Assembly (NCBI RefSeq): GCF_000350225.1
Contig: NW_005179090.1
Coordinates: 1-64,000 of the forward strand
Source of the DNA: Chondrus crispus
Taxonomy: Eukaryota > Rhodophyta > Florideophyceae > Gigartinales > Gigartinaceae
Direction: 5' to 3'
DNA length: 64,000 nucleotides
In this document: piece after piece, positions 22,618 to 33,720 of the stretch
Numbering within the stretch: position 1 is the stretch's first letter
Layout: each line of letters begins with the position of its first letter
Notes under the pieces: generated by a model
Told to the model about the DNA's origin: nothing
Seen by the model: only the letters and a program-made list of their open reading frames with translations
Database searches by the model: none
Made by a program: the position numbers and the translations under genes

Positions 22618-25600
22618 TTCCTATGAGGAGACGCACACGTGGAAGTCAGTGCGACGGCCTGCAACCTGTGGAACGGAGAGAGTCGCTAGGTCAAGAAATG
22701 GAGACGGGAGGGGAGTGCAATAAGTCAAGAAATCTTACTTCGGGTTCCGCACATGAATGGGGAGACGTGCGCCGCCCCACTGAAAAATTGAAGCGCCACT
22801 GTAGTGTCAGGCTGAGGTAATTTACCTCCTTGGATACGATCACACGCGGCCGCCGCGCGCACGCGAAGTGACGCCTGGATCGATGATCCGCCCTCATGGG
22901 GCGTGATTTAATCAAAAAATAGAGATGTAGACAGAGAGTTACGGGAATGGGGGTGAAAGTCGAAAATCGAACAATGGTCAGTCTTCCAAAATTTAACCAA
23001 ACTTAAGGGGAAATGTGGTACTTGTTGGTCGCACGAGGAGTGGTTGTCGAGTGTTGCAGCCGAAGGCATTAGCGCCCAAGCCCGTCCCTCGGTACGGTTG
23101 ATAAGCCGCACGAGAAGGCGCGAGCCAAGAAGAAATCACGACCCCAACCCTTCGCTTCGAACTCGACCCCGATCGCACCCTCGATTTTACCCCATACAAC
23201 ATGCCCGACGAGCCAGAAGTTTCGTCACGAAGGGGCCGTTATCGGGCGGTCGCCGCAGAGAACACGCGCAACTTATGTTGATAAGAAGACACGAAAAGGG
23301 AACCCCCTGTGAAAAAGTGGGGACGAGAAGCTCGCAGATAGGCGAAAACAGACGCCACCGCACCCTTCCAGGAGTGTTACTAGTGTCCAGCAGCACGACC
23401 TCGTCACTCGGTCGAGGTGGTCCCTCCTCTATATTATAATACCATCACCAGCGGTACCGGTTTAGGCGAATTGCGCAGGACCAAGAGATATGGACGTCCA
23501 CACCCACGTCGCCATATTGCCGACGAAACACTGACACGTTCGCTACAATAACCTCCAATCTTTTCTCTTCCGTGTTTTTGTTTTGGTTGCGTTTCTTTTT
23601 TTGTTTTTTGGGTTACTGTACGTAGGAAGCCAGACCCCGCGCCGCGGGAACCGACGAACAAGTCGTGTGACGCGTACGGGTCGAGTCCTGATCTAGGCAG
23701 ACAGGCGAATCGTCGTTCGCAATTAATTTATCATGCGTGTATTGAGTCGAGAAGAAGAGCGAGTTTGTTCTAGTGCTACCAGGGACGAGAAGTTGCGAAA
23801 TTTCAGAAGCTTGTCTTGAGAATAGGGAACACCCGAGTCGGAAGAAAGAGAGTCTGACCGACAGAAGATCATGAAATGAGTCATCCGCGAGCCACCCGAC
23901 CGGCACTCACTAACGAGGATCGAAGAATACAGTGAGAGAGTTCTCACTGCTGGAACGGTATCGCAACTACGGGGAAATTCATCGAGAGGCCGGTCTTCGT
24001 TGAGAAAAAAATTAATGATAATGCCCTTGTGTGCGGAGGGTCCGATGACGGTTTGACGATAAACGGTTCTTCAAGATGGACACTGCGAAGCTGGACTGTA
24101 AAAGACGTGCGCAGACAAACCTGTCCTATCTCACGTGCTGTTCGAGCCTCGAGTCGAATTGTTCTCTGTACGACCTAGAAAAAGCAGAAGCAACAGCGCG
24201 AGCTTCGCATCGAGAAAGAGAAGGAAAAGGACGATGACTGGGGCAATAACCAAGGCCTCGAACGTCGCTTGAGGAGAGGAAGGTAAGCTTTAGCAAAGTG
24301 AGAGGAAAGCGAAAGGGGATCGATCGTGAGTCAGTTGAAATTGAGTCGGAGTCCCAGGTGCGCTATCATGTCACACGTGGACGTCGTGTCTGGTACCGTC
24401 GGAACATGAGATGATGCGACGCAAGGGACGTCCGAGTCGAATTGAAAGCGTTCAGGGCTGAACGCATTTTAGAAGCATGGAGACCTACGCCTTTTTGACT
24501 CGGTCACTGACTCTCGCAAACGAGGCTATCAAGCGGCCATCTAATAAGCCCCGTGCCCATGGAGGCACCGGAAGATCAAGAAAGCGAGGGCCACTCCTAT
24601 GGAGCAAAGTGATAACCGACGAGCTTATTGTCGACGAACCATCTGTTGCCTGTAGCGACTGATAACGCCTAAGCTCGCGCCCTGTTATTACCCTGAGAGA
24701 CAGACTGCAGCGATCTCCCCGACCCCTTAGTTTCTGTTCGTTGTCTCCTTTTTTTCTACTGTTCTTTCGTTCCGCTGCATGTTCATTCTTTTTGTGAAGA
24801 CAGCGAAGCGTGACGAAGCATCCAGAGGAGAAGGAGCGTATCGCGTTCTCAGTCTCCAGACGAAGACGCTTCAACAAATTCCGACCCGATCTTGTTTGAA
24901 CGTTGACCCGAACCGGGACACAGCGTACATGGACACGATACGTCTCGCATGAAGGACCGCCTCAAAGAGTTCGAGGCTGTGGACGAAAACGAATCTTTCT
25001 CAGTGTATGGCACAAGAGAAGGGGAGATGTAGGAGACGCTATCTCCGCGAATGCAACGAAATCGCCATCGCTCTTTGACCTAGGGAAGTGAATTAAGGAG
25101 ATGAAATTTTTTGGAGATCATTTCCCCTGAAATAGGTCAGGGACTCAATTGGAGAGAGAGAAATATTGTTGCTTGCGAATGAGACCAATGCTCGCCGAGT
25201 ATTTCAGATTGTTATTTGCAGATGCCAAATAAGAGGCGGTCGCAGACTAAGGAAAAGCGGGAAGCGACTACGTGGATGATTACCCCGCCGCGCTTTAGGA
25301 TGAGATCCTTATAGGATTCCAAATTGGGATACCCCAGTTGTGGGTCGTTTCAAAATTGAGGACAAGTCATGGAGGCGCTGATGTCCTTCGAAGAGCGTTG
25401 TTACGCAGCCTGCGCTAACACGTTATGGAAGGCGCCAGGAGGGGAAAAGATGGACGGACAACATGAAGAGTGGCGTTCCCCGAGGGAAAGCCGAGCTTGC
25501 AGCACGATACAATAACAACGATGAAGTGCTGAGGGTAAGGGACAACGCACGGCGAAAGAGAGACAGAAGAACGCGCAACAGAGAAGTCTCGCGGTCGCCT

Positions 25601-26102
25601 GCTAATTGGGAGACTCGACTCGACGAGGTCTCGCGTAGACAAAATGGGGAGAGGTAATCAGGATCGCGGCCCGTTGAGGATGCTGCGATAGTGTGGCATG
25701 GGGGAAAGAGACGAAGAAGTCGGTACCCCAGAGTACTCGACTCGGCGCGAACCGGGAGGAAGAGGACGAAAATTGAAGGAAAATTAAAGAGAAGGTACTG
25801 AGGAAAAGAGGAGAAAAAAAGGGGGGACGAAGAGGGTTCGACCGCAGTGACGAGGGCGCATCAAGAAAGCAACAAATAAGAGGAGGAAATGGAAAATGAG
25901 GAGAAGGATGACGTACGTGTTGGATTGTTGGATAAAGAGAAGAAAAATGCGACAAGAGGAGGAAGTTGATAGGAGAAGGAAATGCAATTTATTTTCGGTG
26001 GAACGAAGGGAAGTGTCGATGATGAGACGACACTCTCAGAGGACAATGATCCGAACATGGATCGGCAGGACGATACCATCGGCAATAGGTCAATGGGACA
26101 AT
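22618..26102 (+). mobile_element. G3 long 3' region without coding frames, purine-rich at its end
   Basis: This is nearly 3.5 kb between the chromodomain end and the antisense frame. I see no domain on either strand. From about 25640 to 26000 the plus strand is strongly purine-rich (runs such as GAGGAGAAAAAAAGGGGGGA). The region belongs to G3 because the element's two LTRs enclose it and nothing suggests another insertion. Confidence 0.6.
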
Positions 26103-27479
26103 TCACCCAAGGATTTTTTCCTTCGGAAGTGAGGCGACAAGCTGCGCCAGTAAGCGCAGGTCAACGAGGGGCGCTCCTCGAAGAGCCCCCTCGTTTATTC
26201 CGTGAGCACGGAGCAATGTGCGATAGACGCTGGCGGCGCCGTCGTTCTTTTTGATAACATCTGGAGAGGACGGGGAGGTCGAACCTCCCCTGGTCGATTG
26301 GACTGCGTCGACGATTGGTGACAAGGGGGCGGCAACTGGAACAGCCGCAGGAGAAGTGGGACGAGCCGGGACGTGCACAGGGGAAGACGGTGCAGGAGGA
26401 GCCGGGGGGGTAAGGGACAAATAATTTCCCTTCCTTTCTGGGGCTGCGAGCACGGACAAACCTTCAGTCCGGCTAGCTGACGAGGGGACCTCTCTCGTCT
26501 CTGATAGAGGTTGACACCTGGCCACTGGAGGTGAATGGGACCGCAAAGGGGATTTGACCTCCTCACACTCAGGGGCTCTCGTCGCCCTTATCGAAGCATT
26601 CACAGGAAGAGTGGGGTCGGCCGGATCGACAGGAAGTGAAGTCGGTGAGACCGGTAACACAGGGCGAGAACGCAAAGGCTCTCTGGGACAGAGGTCGCGC
26701 TCGGGGGGATCCGCAAGGAAGACGGGCATTTCAACCGGAACGGGCGTCTGACTCCCATACTGCCGACTCAGACGCGCCTCGTCGCAAGAACATTGCGATC
26801 CCGTCCAGGGGTTAAACCAAGCGTACTCCCCCGCACCACGATGAGCACGACCAGGAGAGAAGGAGGGGCGTTGCCGGACGAAGGAACGAGAGGAATTTTG
26901 ACGCGGTATCAAGTCCCAATCGACCTCCTCTATTTTATCGAGGAGAGAATGCAGTTCGGTGTCTGCATCAGCACCGCCCAGGGGAACCGAATAATCGAGG
27001 CGTCGCATGAGGCTGATGAGCTGGGGAGGCAAGTACCACAACCTCCAGCAGTCGTAGGTCTCCCACAGAAGGGTCACTGCCACTTTGGTACACCACTCTG
27101 TGAGGAAGACTACCCAAAGGCCGTGTCGAGGATCACGTAAATACCTTCCGTAATACGTGTACACAGGGCCGAGCTCAGCCCAAAAGCCTTGACAGACCTC
27201 AAATTGGCTCCACCACGACGGAATACGTTGATAAGGATTCGCGTAATGGGACCTCGAGATTTCACGGGCCTCCAACATCTGGTAGGCCACAAAATAACCC
27301 GTGTCAGACCGAATACGGCGTTCGAAGCGCACTGTGTGCTGGAAGAAGGGGATGGTACCCCGCTTGATAAGTCGGAAATTAGCCGGAATTATGGCGTTGG
27401 TACACATCATAGCGTCGCCCGAGTCGACGCGAGGACGGAGTGTTAGGACCGGAATCGATGTGGGCAACAGGGCCGGCAT
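26103..27479 (-). CDS. Antisense accessory ORF of G3, 458 codons, function unknown
   Basis: An uninterrupted 458-codon frame runs against gag-pol, between pol and the 3' LTR. Residues about 1-240 are rich in aromatic residues (SWWSQFEVCQGFWAELG, LWETYDCWRLWYLP). A long proline/serine-rich linker follows (about 240-420; PPAPPAPSSPVHVPARP), then a short predicted helical tail (VDLRLLAQLVASLPKEKI). The start at 27479 is the first Met of the frame; other start codons upstream are possible. The first domain matches antisense frames at the same place in G1 in spaced motifs (EW, LI..MRR, EEVDW). I recognise no catalytic motif, signal peptide or clear membrane segment. It could be an accessory protein or a regulatory antisense transcript. 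A non-coding chance frame is unlikely given the shared motifs. Confidence 0.68.
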   Translation of the reverse strand: MPALLPTSIPVLTLRPRVDSGDAMMCTNAIIPANFRLIKRGTIPFFQHTVRFERRIRSDTGYFVAYQMLEAREISRSHYANPYQRIPSWWSQFEVCQGFWAELGPVYTYYGRYLRDPRHGLWVVFLTEWCTKVAVTLLWETYDCWRLWYLPPQLISLMRRLDYSVPLGGADADTELHSLLDKIEEVDWDLIPRQNSSRSFVRQRPSFSPGRAHRGAGEYAWFNPWTGSQCSCDEARLSRQYGSQTPVPVEMPVFLADPPERDLCPREPLRSRPVLPVSPTSLPVDPADPTLPVNASIRATRAPECEEVKSPLRSHSPPVARCQPLSETREVPSSASRTEGLSVLAAPERKGNYLSLTPPAPPAPSSPVHVPARPTSPAAVPVAAPLSPIVDAVQSTRGGSTSPSSPDVIKKNDGAASVYRTLLRAHGINEGALRGAPLVDLRLLAQLVASLPKEKILG

Positions 27480-27732
27480 GTTGGGAATCAGGGGGTAATC
27501 GAGGGATGGAAGGAAGACTTAGAGGGTCGTGGGAAGTGGAAGAAATGCCCACGCCGTGGCGCTTGCGTTTGGTACCACCACTCGAGTGGCTCGGGGATGA
27601 AGGAAACATGAGGGCCGTCTTGCTCTTGCACTTTCACCGATTACCGGATACGGCGCTGTAAGGTTATGAGAGAAACGGCGAGGAGATTATACGATGGCGG
27701 AGCGGCGTACAAGAGCGCTCGGAAGGGGGATA

Positions 27733-28776
27733 TGTAGTGCAATACGCACCTGAAAAGGGGGGTGAAAAGAAAGGAAAATATTTGGATATGAAAAGTAGTC
27801 CGGGTTGGGGGACACACGTGTGAATAATTGCACAGTTTTAATTTTTAACTATTTTATTTTATTTAGTTAATTAGTTGGCATTAATTTTGCTGACACTAGA
27901 TTAGATCTAGGATCTAGCGCCGCGAGCTACTGTAGTGGCTCCGGCGGGGCGATATATACCTTAGCCCTCTGACCACCAAGTCAGTAAAGGTAACCCGAGT
28001 TGCCAGAGTTGAACATCGCCTTGGTCGAAGTCCGTCTTTCCCAAGACGCTCCCTTTTACCACAGATTACGTTATCCTTTGCGCTTGGGGGTTCCCTTTTC
28101 TTTTTCCTTTATTTCCATATCGTTTTCTATCTCTACCTCTAGTTTTCCCTTAATTGTGTTGGTTCCACTGGAGTTGGTTGCGACCGATCCGGTGTAGGTG
28201 TTTTAGCCATAGGGCAACACGTTGTGTAGCGCTGCTACTGTTTCAAGTTCCGCCGGAAGGCTGTTGCAACAACGCCTCCGTCGAAGTTCTTACTGCCTAA
28301 GACAGAGTTGGTACCACCTAACGCGATCGCGACCGCGCTAGTGAGGGTGTTTTTAGCCATCGGGCAACACGTCGGTAGTAGCGTTGCTACACGGTTACGA
28401 TTCCGTCGGGTAGTGCTGAACAAGCCCCCGTCGAAGACCTTGAATTACACCCAAGGTGCTGAAGACGCTCGTCGAGCATTGGCCTCACAACCCAGCGAAC
28501 CGCGGTTACATCCTCGTAGACAAGCCCAACCCGCACTCGTCGAGCGCTCAAGTCTTCACAAGTCTCTACCACCATTATCCTCCCGGGCCGGGCATCTTTC
28601 CTTAACCCCCCCGTCGGAGTTGAGCTACCGTGGGCCGCGAGCCCACACAAGGGGAAAGGGAGTCTCGAACGTTCCGTAGCGCGTGCCATCGGCAGTGGTT
28701 GTTGCTGTTGTAGTTTTTCTTCTTTTTGTTTGACAGTCGGACTGCGTTCGCGGCCTGCTAGGCACATTGCACTACA
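27733..28776 (+). repeat. 3' LTR of G3
   Basis: This 1044-bp copy of 14698-15740 has the same TGTAGTGCAA and TTGCACTACA ends. It is followed by GTATC (28777-28781), the partner of GTACC before the 5' LTR. The sequence beyond it, 28777-28891, is the start of the G2 leader. That sequence also appears on the opposite strand in G4 at about 60340-60450, which fixes the insertion site. Confidence 0.92.
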
Positions 28777-28891
28777 GTATCAAATCTAGAATTCCAAAAT
28801 AAGTTACCAAAATTTCCAGAACAATTCCAAACCCAATCATAAACTTGGAGCGCTCAACTCAGTACCGGGCCAGCCCAAGCGATGCTACCGG

Positions 28892-29335
28892 TGCGATGAT
28901 CCGCACAGGCTAAGGCGGTTACTGGGGAGAGCTGCTTACAACGGCGACACGTAGTACAATAGGCGATGTAGGTTGAACGTAGATATTAGTCTTCTTGAAA
29001 GTTGTAGGTTGGGTTGAGGTGACGAGTTCCCCAACTCTCCCAACTCAGGTCCCCTTATACAGACTTTCACACCCCCTCAAACGGTACTAAAACAAAGGTT
29101 ACACTTAAGTTGCAAGTCATCTACAATAAAATTACAAGTCTTCTAGAATACTCTGGAACATCTTACTCTAGCTTCTAGACCCATCCAGAGTCTTCTGGAA
29201 CTCTCTGGAATATGTGACTCTAGAAGTTTCTAGAACAATCCAGATTATATCCAATTGATCTAATTTCCTCTGTCAATGGATTCAATCTTCTAATCGGATG
29301 ATCCAACCCACTTTGGATCCTTGATCTCTGTTGCA
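28892..29335 (-). repeat. 5' LTR of G2
   Basis: This 444-bp LTR matches 9889-10333. It has the same TATA box (sense minus, near 29055) and the GAA/TTC heat-shock-like block at 29219-29236. Its outer edge is followed by GTAGC (29336-29340), the perfect copy of the duplication at 9884-9888. Confidence 0.9.
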
Positions 29336-30320
29336 GTAGCGGTCGAGGATTTAATCCTGCCATCGTCCGTGACGGGTCCTTTTCGTCGCGCGCATTCCCC
29401 GCGGGCGAGGAATTAATCCTGCCTTCATCCGTAGCGGATTCTTTGCGACGCGCGTATCCTTCCGTAGCGGTGGAGGATTTTCTTCTGCCATCGTCCGTAG
29501 CTGGTTGTTCGCGTTGCGCCTGTTCCTCCGTAGCGGTCGAGGAATTATTTTTGTTCCCTCTCCCTTCCTTAGCGTCGGCCTCTCCGGGGGCCGACACGCC
29601 AAATGTCAGGATATGTGTGGGGGATGGCAACGCAAGACAGACAACGGTATGCTTGGGGACGTGGGCTACGCAGCTCCCAAAGTTGCTGACCAGCACCGTA
29701 AACGGTTCGACTGGGAAGAGGTCCGTGACCCCCTGGGCCATCAGGCATAAATTCATATGCGCCGTTTTGGGGTGGTTTTGCAGGAAGCAAAGCCCCCCAA
29801 CCGATGCTGCGACGCGGACCATCGCTTAGGTCATCGCGGGTGTCGTGACCCCCTTGACCACGCGATTCTTCCGTGTCGGTACGGCCGTCGGAAACTGCGG
29901 GCGCTTCCGGTCGGCCGAATTTTCCTCCTGCGGGAGCTGCTGCGACGGTCCCCTCAAGGCCATCTTGCGGTCGTGCCTCGAGGGCGTGAACCCCGTCAGC
30001 GCCACGTACGGCGTGTAAATGAACAGCACCTTCCTTTGCGCTGGCAGGATTTCCTTCACGAGGCGATCCAGGAACGTGGTTCCCGAGAAACAATCCACCG
30101 CAAGGTTGGCGACGATCAAGAACGGTACGCGTGCGACGGACTCGCCAATCCGGACGTACAGCTTAAGATCGCTGAGAACCTTCATCGACCGATTCGACGC
30201 GTTGATGAGCGGCGGGGTCCGCGCGGACTTGATGGCGGCGCGGCACAGTTCTGCCACACAACGTAGGTGGATCAGATTCGGGCCGGCGCCCGAATATAGA
30301 ACTGGCGTGATTGCACGCAT
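29336..30320 (-). mobile_element. G1 protease region with a coding minisatellite
   Basis: On the minus strand, 30320-29830 resembles a retropepsin start: a SGAGPNLIHL segment comparable to DTGAGPNLV in G3, then a FLIVANLAVDCFSG-TTFLDRL segment comparable to the G3 flap region. Next to it, 29336-29595 is built of four imperfect units of 63-66 bp starting near 29336, 29399, 29464 and 29530 (GTAGCGGTCGAGG-type). These encode a repeated hydrophilic peptide (EEQAQREQPATDDGRRKSS-like). G2 landed inside one of these units. Confidence 0.7.
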
Positions 30321-30484
30321 CAGCGCGCGTCGTTATTCGACCGTTGCGGTGACTTTATATATTTGTTTTTTGAAGAAACAAATTGCCGCTTGCTCTTTCC
30401 GGCTCTGTGATTGCGCGCGTACCGGAGCGGTCGACCGGGTGCCCTGTTTATTGAGGCTTGGCACGGGGTGGATCATCGACGCCT

Positions 30485-33012
30485 CTACGCGTCCTCCCCG
30501 GCTTCCCCAATCAAGGCAAGGTCCTCGGAACCCTCTTCCGTCAGCAGTATCGCGGCTTCTTCCGATTGGACGGTCTCGCGCGGCTCGACCACTTTAATGC
30601 CCGTGGGAGCCTGCCCAAGCGAATTTTGCCAAGCGGTATGCGGTTGGCTCTTGATCTCCGAGGCCGGGCGCAGACCTTGGCGGATCCGAAGCTTTTGGTA
30701 ATTGGCCTCGCGGTCCTCCAAAAGCTTCGACCGCAGCGCGATATCCGCCACCACAGGGCATTGCGCCTGTCGGTGGGTCAGGTCCAGACAGGACCGGCAC
30801 GGCGGGGGTCTAGATAATCCCTGGTTGAAGATCCGGACCCGATGGTTCTGTAGTGGCCTTCCGTACGGATATACGCGCTCGTCACCTTGGTGGGCGGGCG
30901 CCATCGGTGTGCTCGCCGGGGACGAGGCAGGTGACGGATAATAGCTAGTCAGCAGCGAGCTAAGCGAGCTCGGCGTCACCGACTGGTCCGTCACCGCAAG
31001 TATCCCCTCTGCTTCGGTTCCGCGCACCGTCAGGAGTTCCGGTAGGAACTCGACCGACAGCACCGGCCTTGTCCGCGCGTTGCGCGTAAATCTTCTTACC
31101 GAATCGGACAGTGCTTGAGGCGACGCGAGCGACGTCGTCTGTCCTCGAGCCGAGCGGTGGGTTTAGCCTATCGCTTGCGCGTCGCGTGCTACCGCGTGGT
31201 AGTCCACGCTCGGATGCGTCGCTAAATAATTGCGCCCCTGTGCGCACGTCGCAGTCAGAAGTTCCTCAATGAAAATGGACTACAAGCGCCTATCCGAAAA
31301 TACGGTTCCGCAGCGCAACTCCTTGTCCCAAAATTTGTTACTATACACCTCCTCCGTCATATTCGAGCTCTGACGGAAGGACGTGAGATCACCAACCCCT
31401 TCGGAAATAACTTCTTCAGTTGATTACGTGAGTAGTATGAATTTAGCCACTTCTGCGTAGGTTTCGAGCAGCTCGCGCTGCTCCGCATCGACCGCCATGG
31501 TGCTTCCATGTAGCCTTGACTGGAGCAAAGCGTGAGCCTGCCCAGTCAAATAGAACTGGAAACACCATACGGTCGCGCCTTCGCTAACCGCATTGTGGTC
31601 GCAATCCATCTTGGAGCACGCGATAAATCCTAGCACCGCGATCAGATCTTGACCACCGAAAGTGTGAGTTTTCATCTGCACATCGAGCTTCTTTCGATAA
31701 CGGTTAATTCGTCGCGCGCTACTCGCGTCGTGGCGCGCGCTGCGGCTTTTCAGCGCATACGTGCAGTACTCGACGGCCTTGGTGAACAGGTTGTTCAACG
31801 GTCTGATTACCGGCAACTGTTTGGGATCCCGCCTCGCGGCAGACCGGCAGTCCCTGCCCCTGCGATGGCGGTCTCCGTCTCCGCCGGGGCTACTGCAGCC
31901 GTCCGAGTCGGAATCTTCTCGCGGGAACCGACGTTGGTCGCGCGCGTTACGGTCTCTGCGGTCGCTTCTGCACGATTTGTCCCAATCGGTGTCGTCGTCT
32001 TCGGAGGGGTGCCCACCTCCTCCAGCATCGCGGTATCGCGTATAGCGTCCTTCGCGGTTATCATCGGGGGGGTAACTGACCCCTCCAGCATCGCGGTATC
32101 GCGTATAGCGTCCGTCGCGGTTCTTGCGCGCCGCCCTGTGGCGACGTCTTGTGTCTTCTTCCTCGAGGGGTATTCTGTACCCTCCGAGATGTATCCTTGA
32201 GCACCGGGTCCGCTTCTTCTGCTCGACCGATACGGCTTACGCTTTTCTGTCGCGAAGCCCCCCAGGCAATTTTCTGTCCCGCAGGGGCCAGCCGTATCGG
32301 CGATTGTGGGAGGGCCATTTTCTGTGTGCCCTCTTGTAGCACCATTTAATGGTGGGAGGTAAATGGTCTTACCCTCTGGGTGAGGGGGCATTATAACGGT
32401 CGCGGGTCCGGCCCCGATCGGTTCAGCGTGCGGTAGCGTAAAATCCGGAGCGGTTGAGTCGCGCTGCGTGCGCGCGTCGACTCCTGCTTCGGCGGGAAAG
32501 GTCGAGGCCAGACGATTGGCCACTGCGGAACTGATCGCTCCCGATGGAGCCGCACAGGGCGGGGATTCATCAGGCACAGTGGCGAGCGCTGTTATTACCT
32601 CACATCGGACGAGGGCGGGTAGCCGTTCGTCCAAAAGCGATGGTATCGCGCTGCGCACGTGCTCGCCCACGAGTGCGGGCACCGTTCGGTCGAGGCACAC
32701 ACGCGCGACCAGGGGGAGTTCTGTTGTGAGTAACTCCTCGACCCAGGCTTGTATGCTCCGTTGAATCACGTCGATCATCCATGGGAGGCGATTCTTTGTG
32801 CCTACCGACACGGCCGGCGTAACATCCGATGCGGACGCTCGCGTGCGGCCCGGTTGCGGTGGCGGACGTAGCAGGGCTTCCGGGTTATCTAACCGGGGGC
32901 GCGGTGCGCCTCTGCCACTGCGGGTGCTCAAACGCCGGGAGGCGGAGTCTTCCCCTTGATCCGGTCGGTTCATCGTCGAATACGCTTCGCGATCGACGCA
33001 GTGATTTCTCAA
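30485..33012 (-). mobile_element. G1 gag region
   Basis: From the 5' LTR inward the minus strand encodes a low-complexity N-terminal part with predicted helices (about 33012-32400) and then very charged sequence. A capsid-like part follows at about 31816-31424 (YCTYALKSRSARHD, comparable to the LLSYRTYRLRNPQ region of G3). The tail at 31063-30485 has a CCHC knuckle (CRSCLDLTHRQAQC). It matches G3 gag in domain order. Fossil, broken. Confidence 0.72.
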
Positions 33013-33102
33013 CCCTTTCCGTCGGTACGGTTCTGCGCGCGATCGAGCGACTACGCGTGCGGCTCAACCTCGAGAGTTATCCCCTCCACAAGAGTACCAA
33101 AA

Positions 33103-33720
33103 TGTGAGATAACTCCTCTCCGCCCTGGGTTGGGTGAGAGGCGGAGGCCTTGTAGAGGGAGCACGCGACGCGGACGCGCGGCGCGAATAGATCCGATACG
33201 GGCGAACTCGCGAAAAGGGAGAGGCTCACTGGCCGGTTACGCGCAGTCGCCCCGTCGTGCGTAAACGGGAGAGACCGGTAACGGGTTAGAAGCCGGCGCA
33301 AGGATAAACTACCGAACGGTCGTAGATTAGGCGCGAAAGGGACGGGGGCGATCTTGCCCCAGTTTACTGGTGGGGACGGGTGCCAGGTCTTAACCCCTCA
33401 GAGGGACGCCTCGGACACCTGTCCCAGTACAGCAGTACAGTACCTGCCGCCTAGTGCGTGTCGGGTACTGTGCACAATTAAAAAGCTATCATTACTACTA
33501 CGGCACGGACGCTGCTACTATACTTGTGCACTACTGTACACGCGTCTTGCTTACAGACTACCGCACGGACGACACGTGTGCTACTGTACACGTGCGCCAC
33601 GCCACGACCGGTCGGTACACGCGCGCGCTCCCTACACGTGGGCACACCCGCCCACGTGTGCTCCGTGCACGGCCGCCCGGTTAATAACCTCCGCGCGCGC
33701 TCGCCGGTCGTTATACTACA
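33103..33720 (-). repeat. 5' LTR of G1
   Basis: This 618-bp LTR pairs with 3231-3904. In the sense direction the LTR ends at 33103 and is followed by TTTTGGTACTCTTGTGG, a plausible primer-binding site because TGG-starting sites are usual in Gypsy elements. Outside it, 33721 onward is Copia reverse-transcriptase sequence that resumes at 3230. Confidence 0.88.

Larger units (their letters stand above)
14698..28776 (+). mobile_element. Ty3/Gypsy chromovirus G3, the innermost and youngest element (a few breaks)
   Basis: LTRs at 14698-15740 and 27733-28776 (1043 and 1044 bp) start TGTAGTGCAA and end TTGCACTACA. They differ at about 27 sites by eye (2-3%). Flanks are GTACC (14693-14697) and GTATC (28777-28781). 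Order on the plus strand: LTR, leader, gag 15788-18187, pol 18058-22617 (protease, reverse transcriptase, RNase H, integrase, chromodomain), a long 3' region 22618-27732 with an antisense frame (26103-27479, minus), LTR. Both outer flanks continue into the G2 leader. It looks nearly whole, with about four or five breaks in pol. At 14 kb it is long for Gypsy, mainly because of the 5.1 kb 3' region. Confidence 0.95.
9889..29335 (-). mobile_element. Ty3/Gypsy chromovirus G2 inserted in G1 (broken, itself invaded)
   Basis: LTRs at 9889-10333 and 28892-29335 run TGCGATGATCCGC to TCTGTTGCA (plus orientation). They are flanked by a perfect 5-bp duplication, GTAGC (9884-9888 and 29336-29340). Sense is minus: leader next to 28891 and again 14697-13992, gag/protease about 13990-13140, reverse transcriptase/RNase H 13130-11700, and integrase with chromodomain 11592-10378. 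Element G3 splits the leader at 14698-28776. LTRs differ by about 6% by eye. I judge about four breaks. Its relative G4 begins at 59878. G2 is much more AT-rich than the G1 sequence around it. Confidence 0.92.
3231..33720 (-). mobile_element. Ty3/Gypsy chromovirus-type element G1 (broken, itself invaded)
   Basis: Direct repeats at 3231-3904 and 33103-33720 share the ends TGTGRGATA and GTTATACTACA. They are flanked by GTGGG (3226-3230) and GTCGG (33721-33725). The element reads on the minus strand: gag 33012-30485, protease about 30320-29830, reverse transcriptase about 9880-8800, RNase H about 8900-7900, integrase about 7860-6795, then a chromodomain near 6860-6690. A 2.8 kb stretch between pol and the 3' LTR carries plus-strand (antisense) reading frames. 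The protease-reverse transcriptase junction is split by element G2. LTRs differ by about 5% plus indels by eye. The element looks broken in five or more places. It is noticeably GC-rich. Confidence 0.9.
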
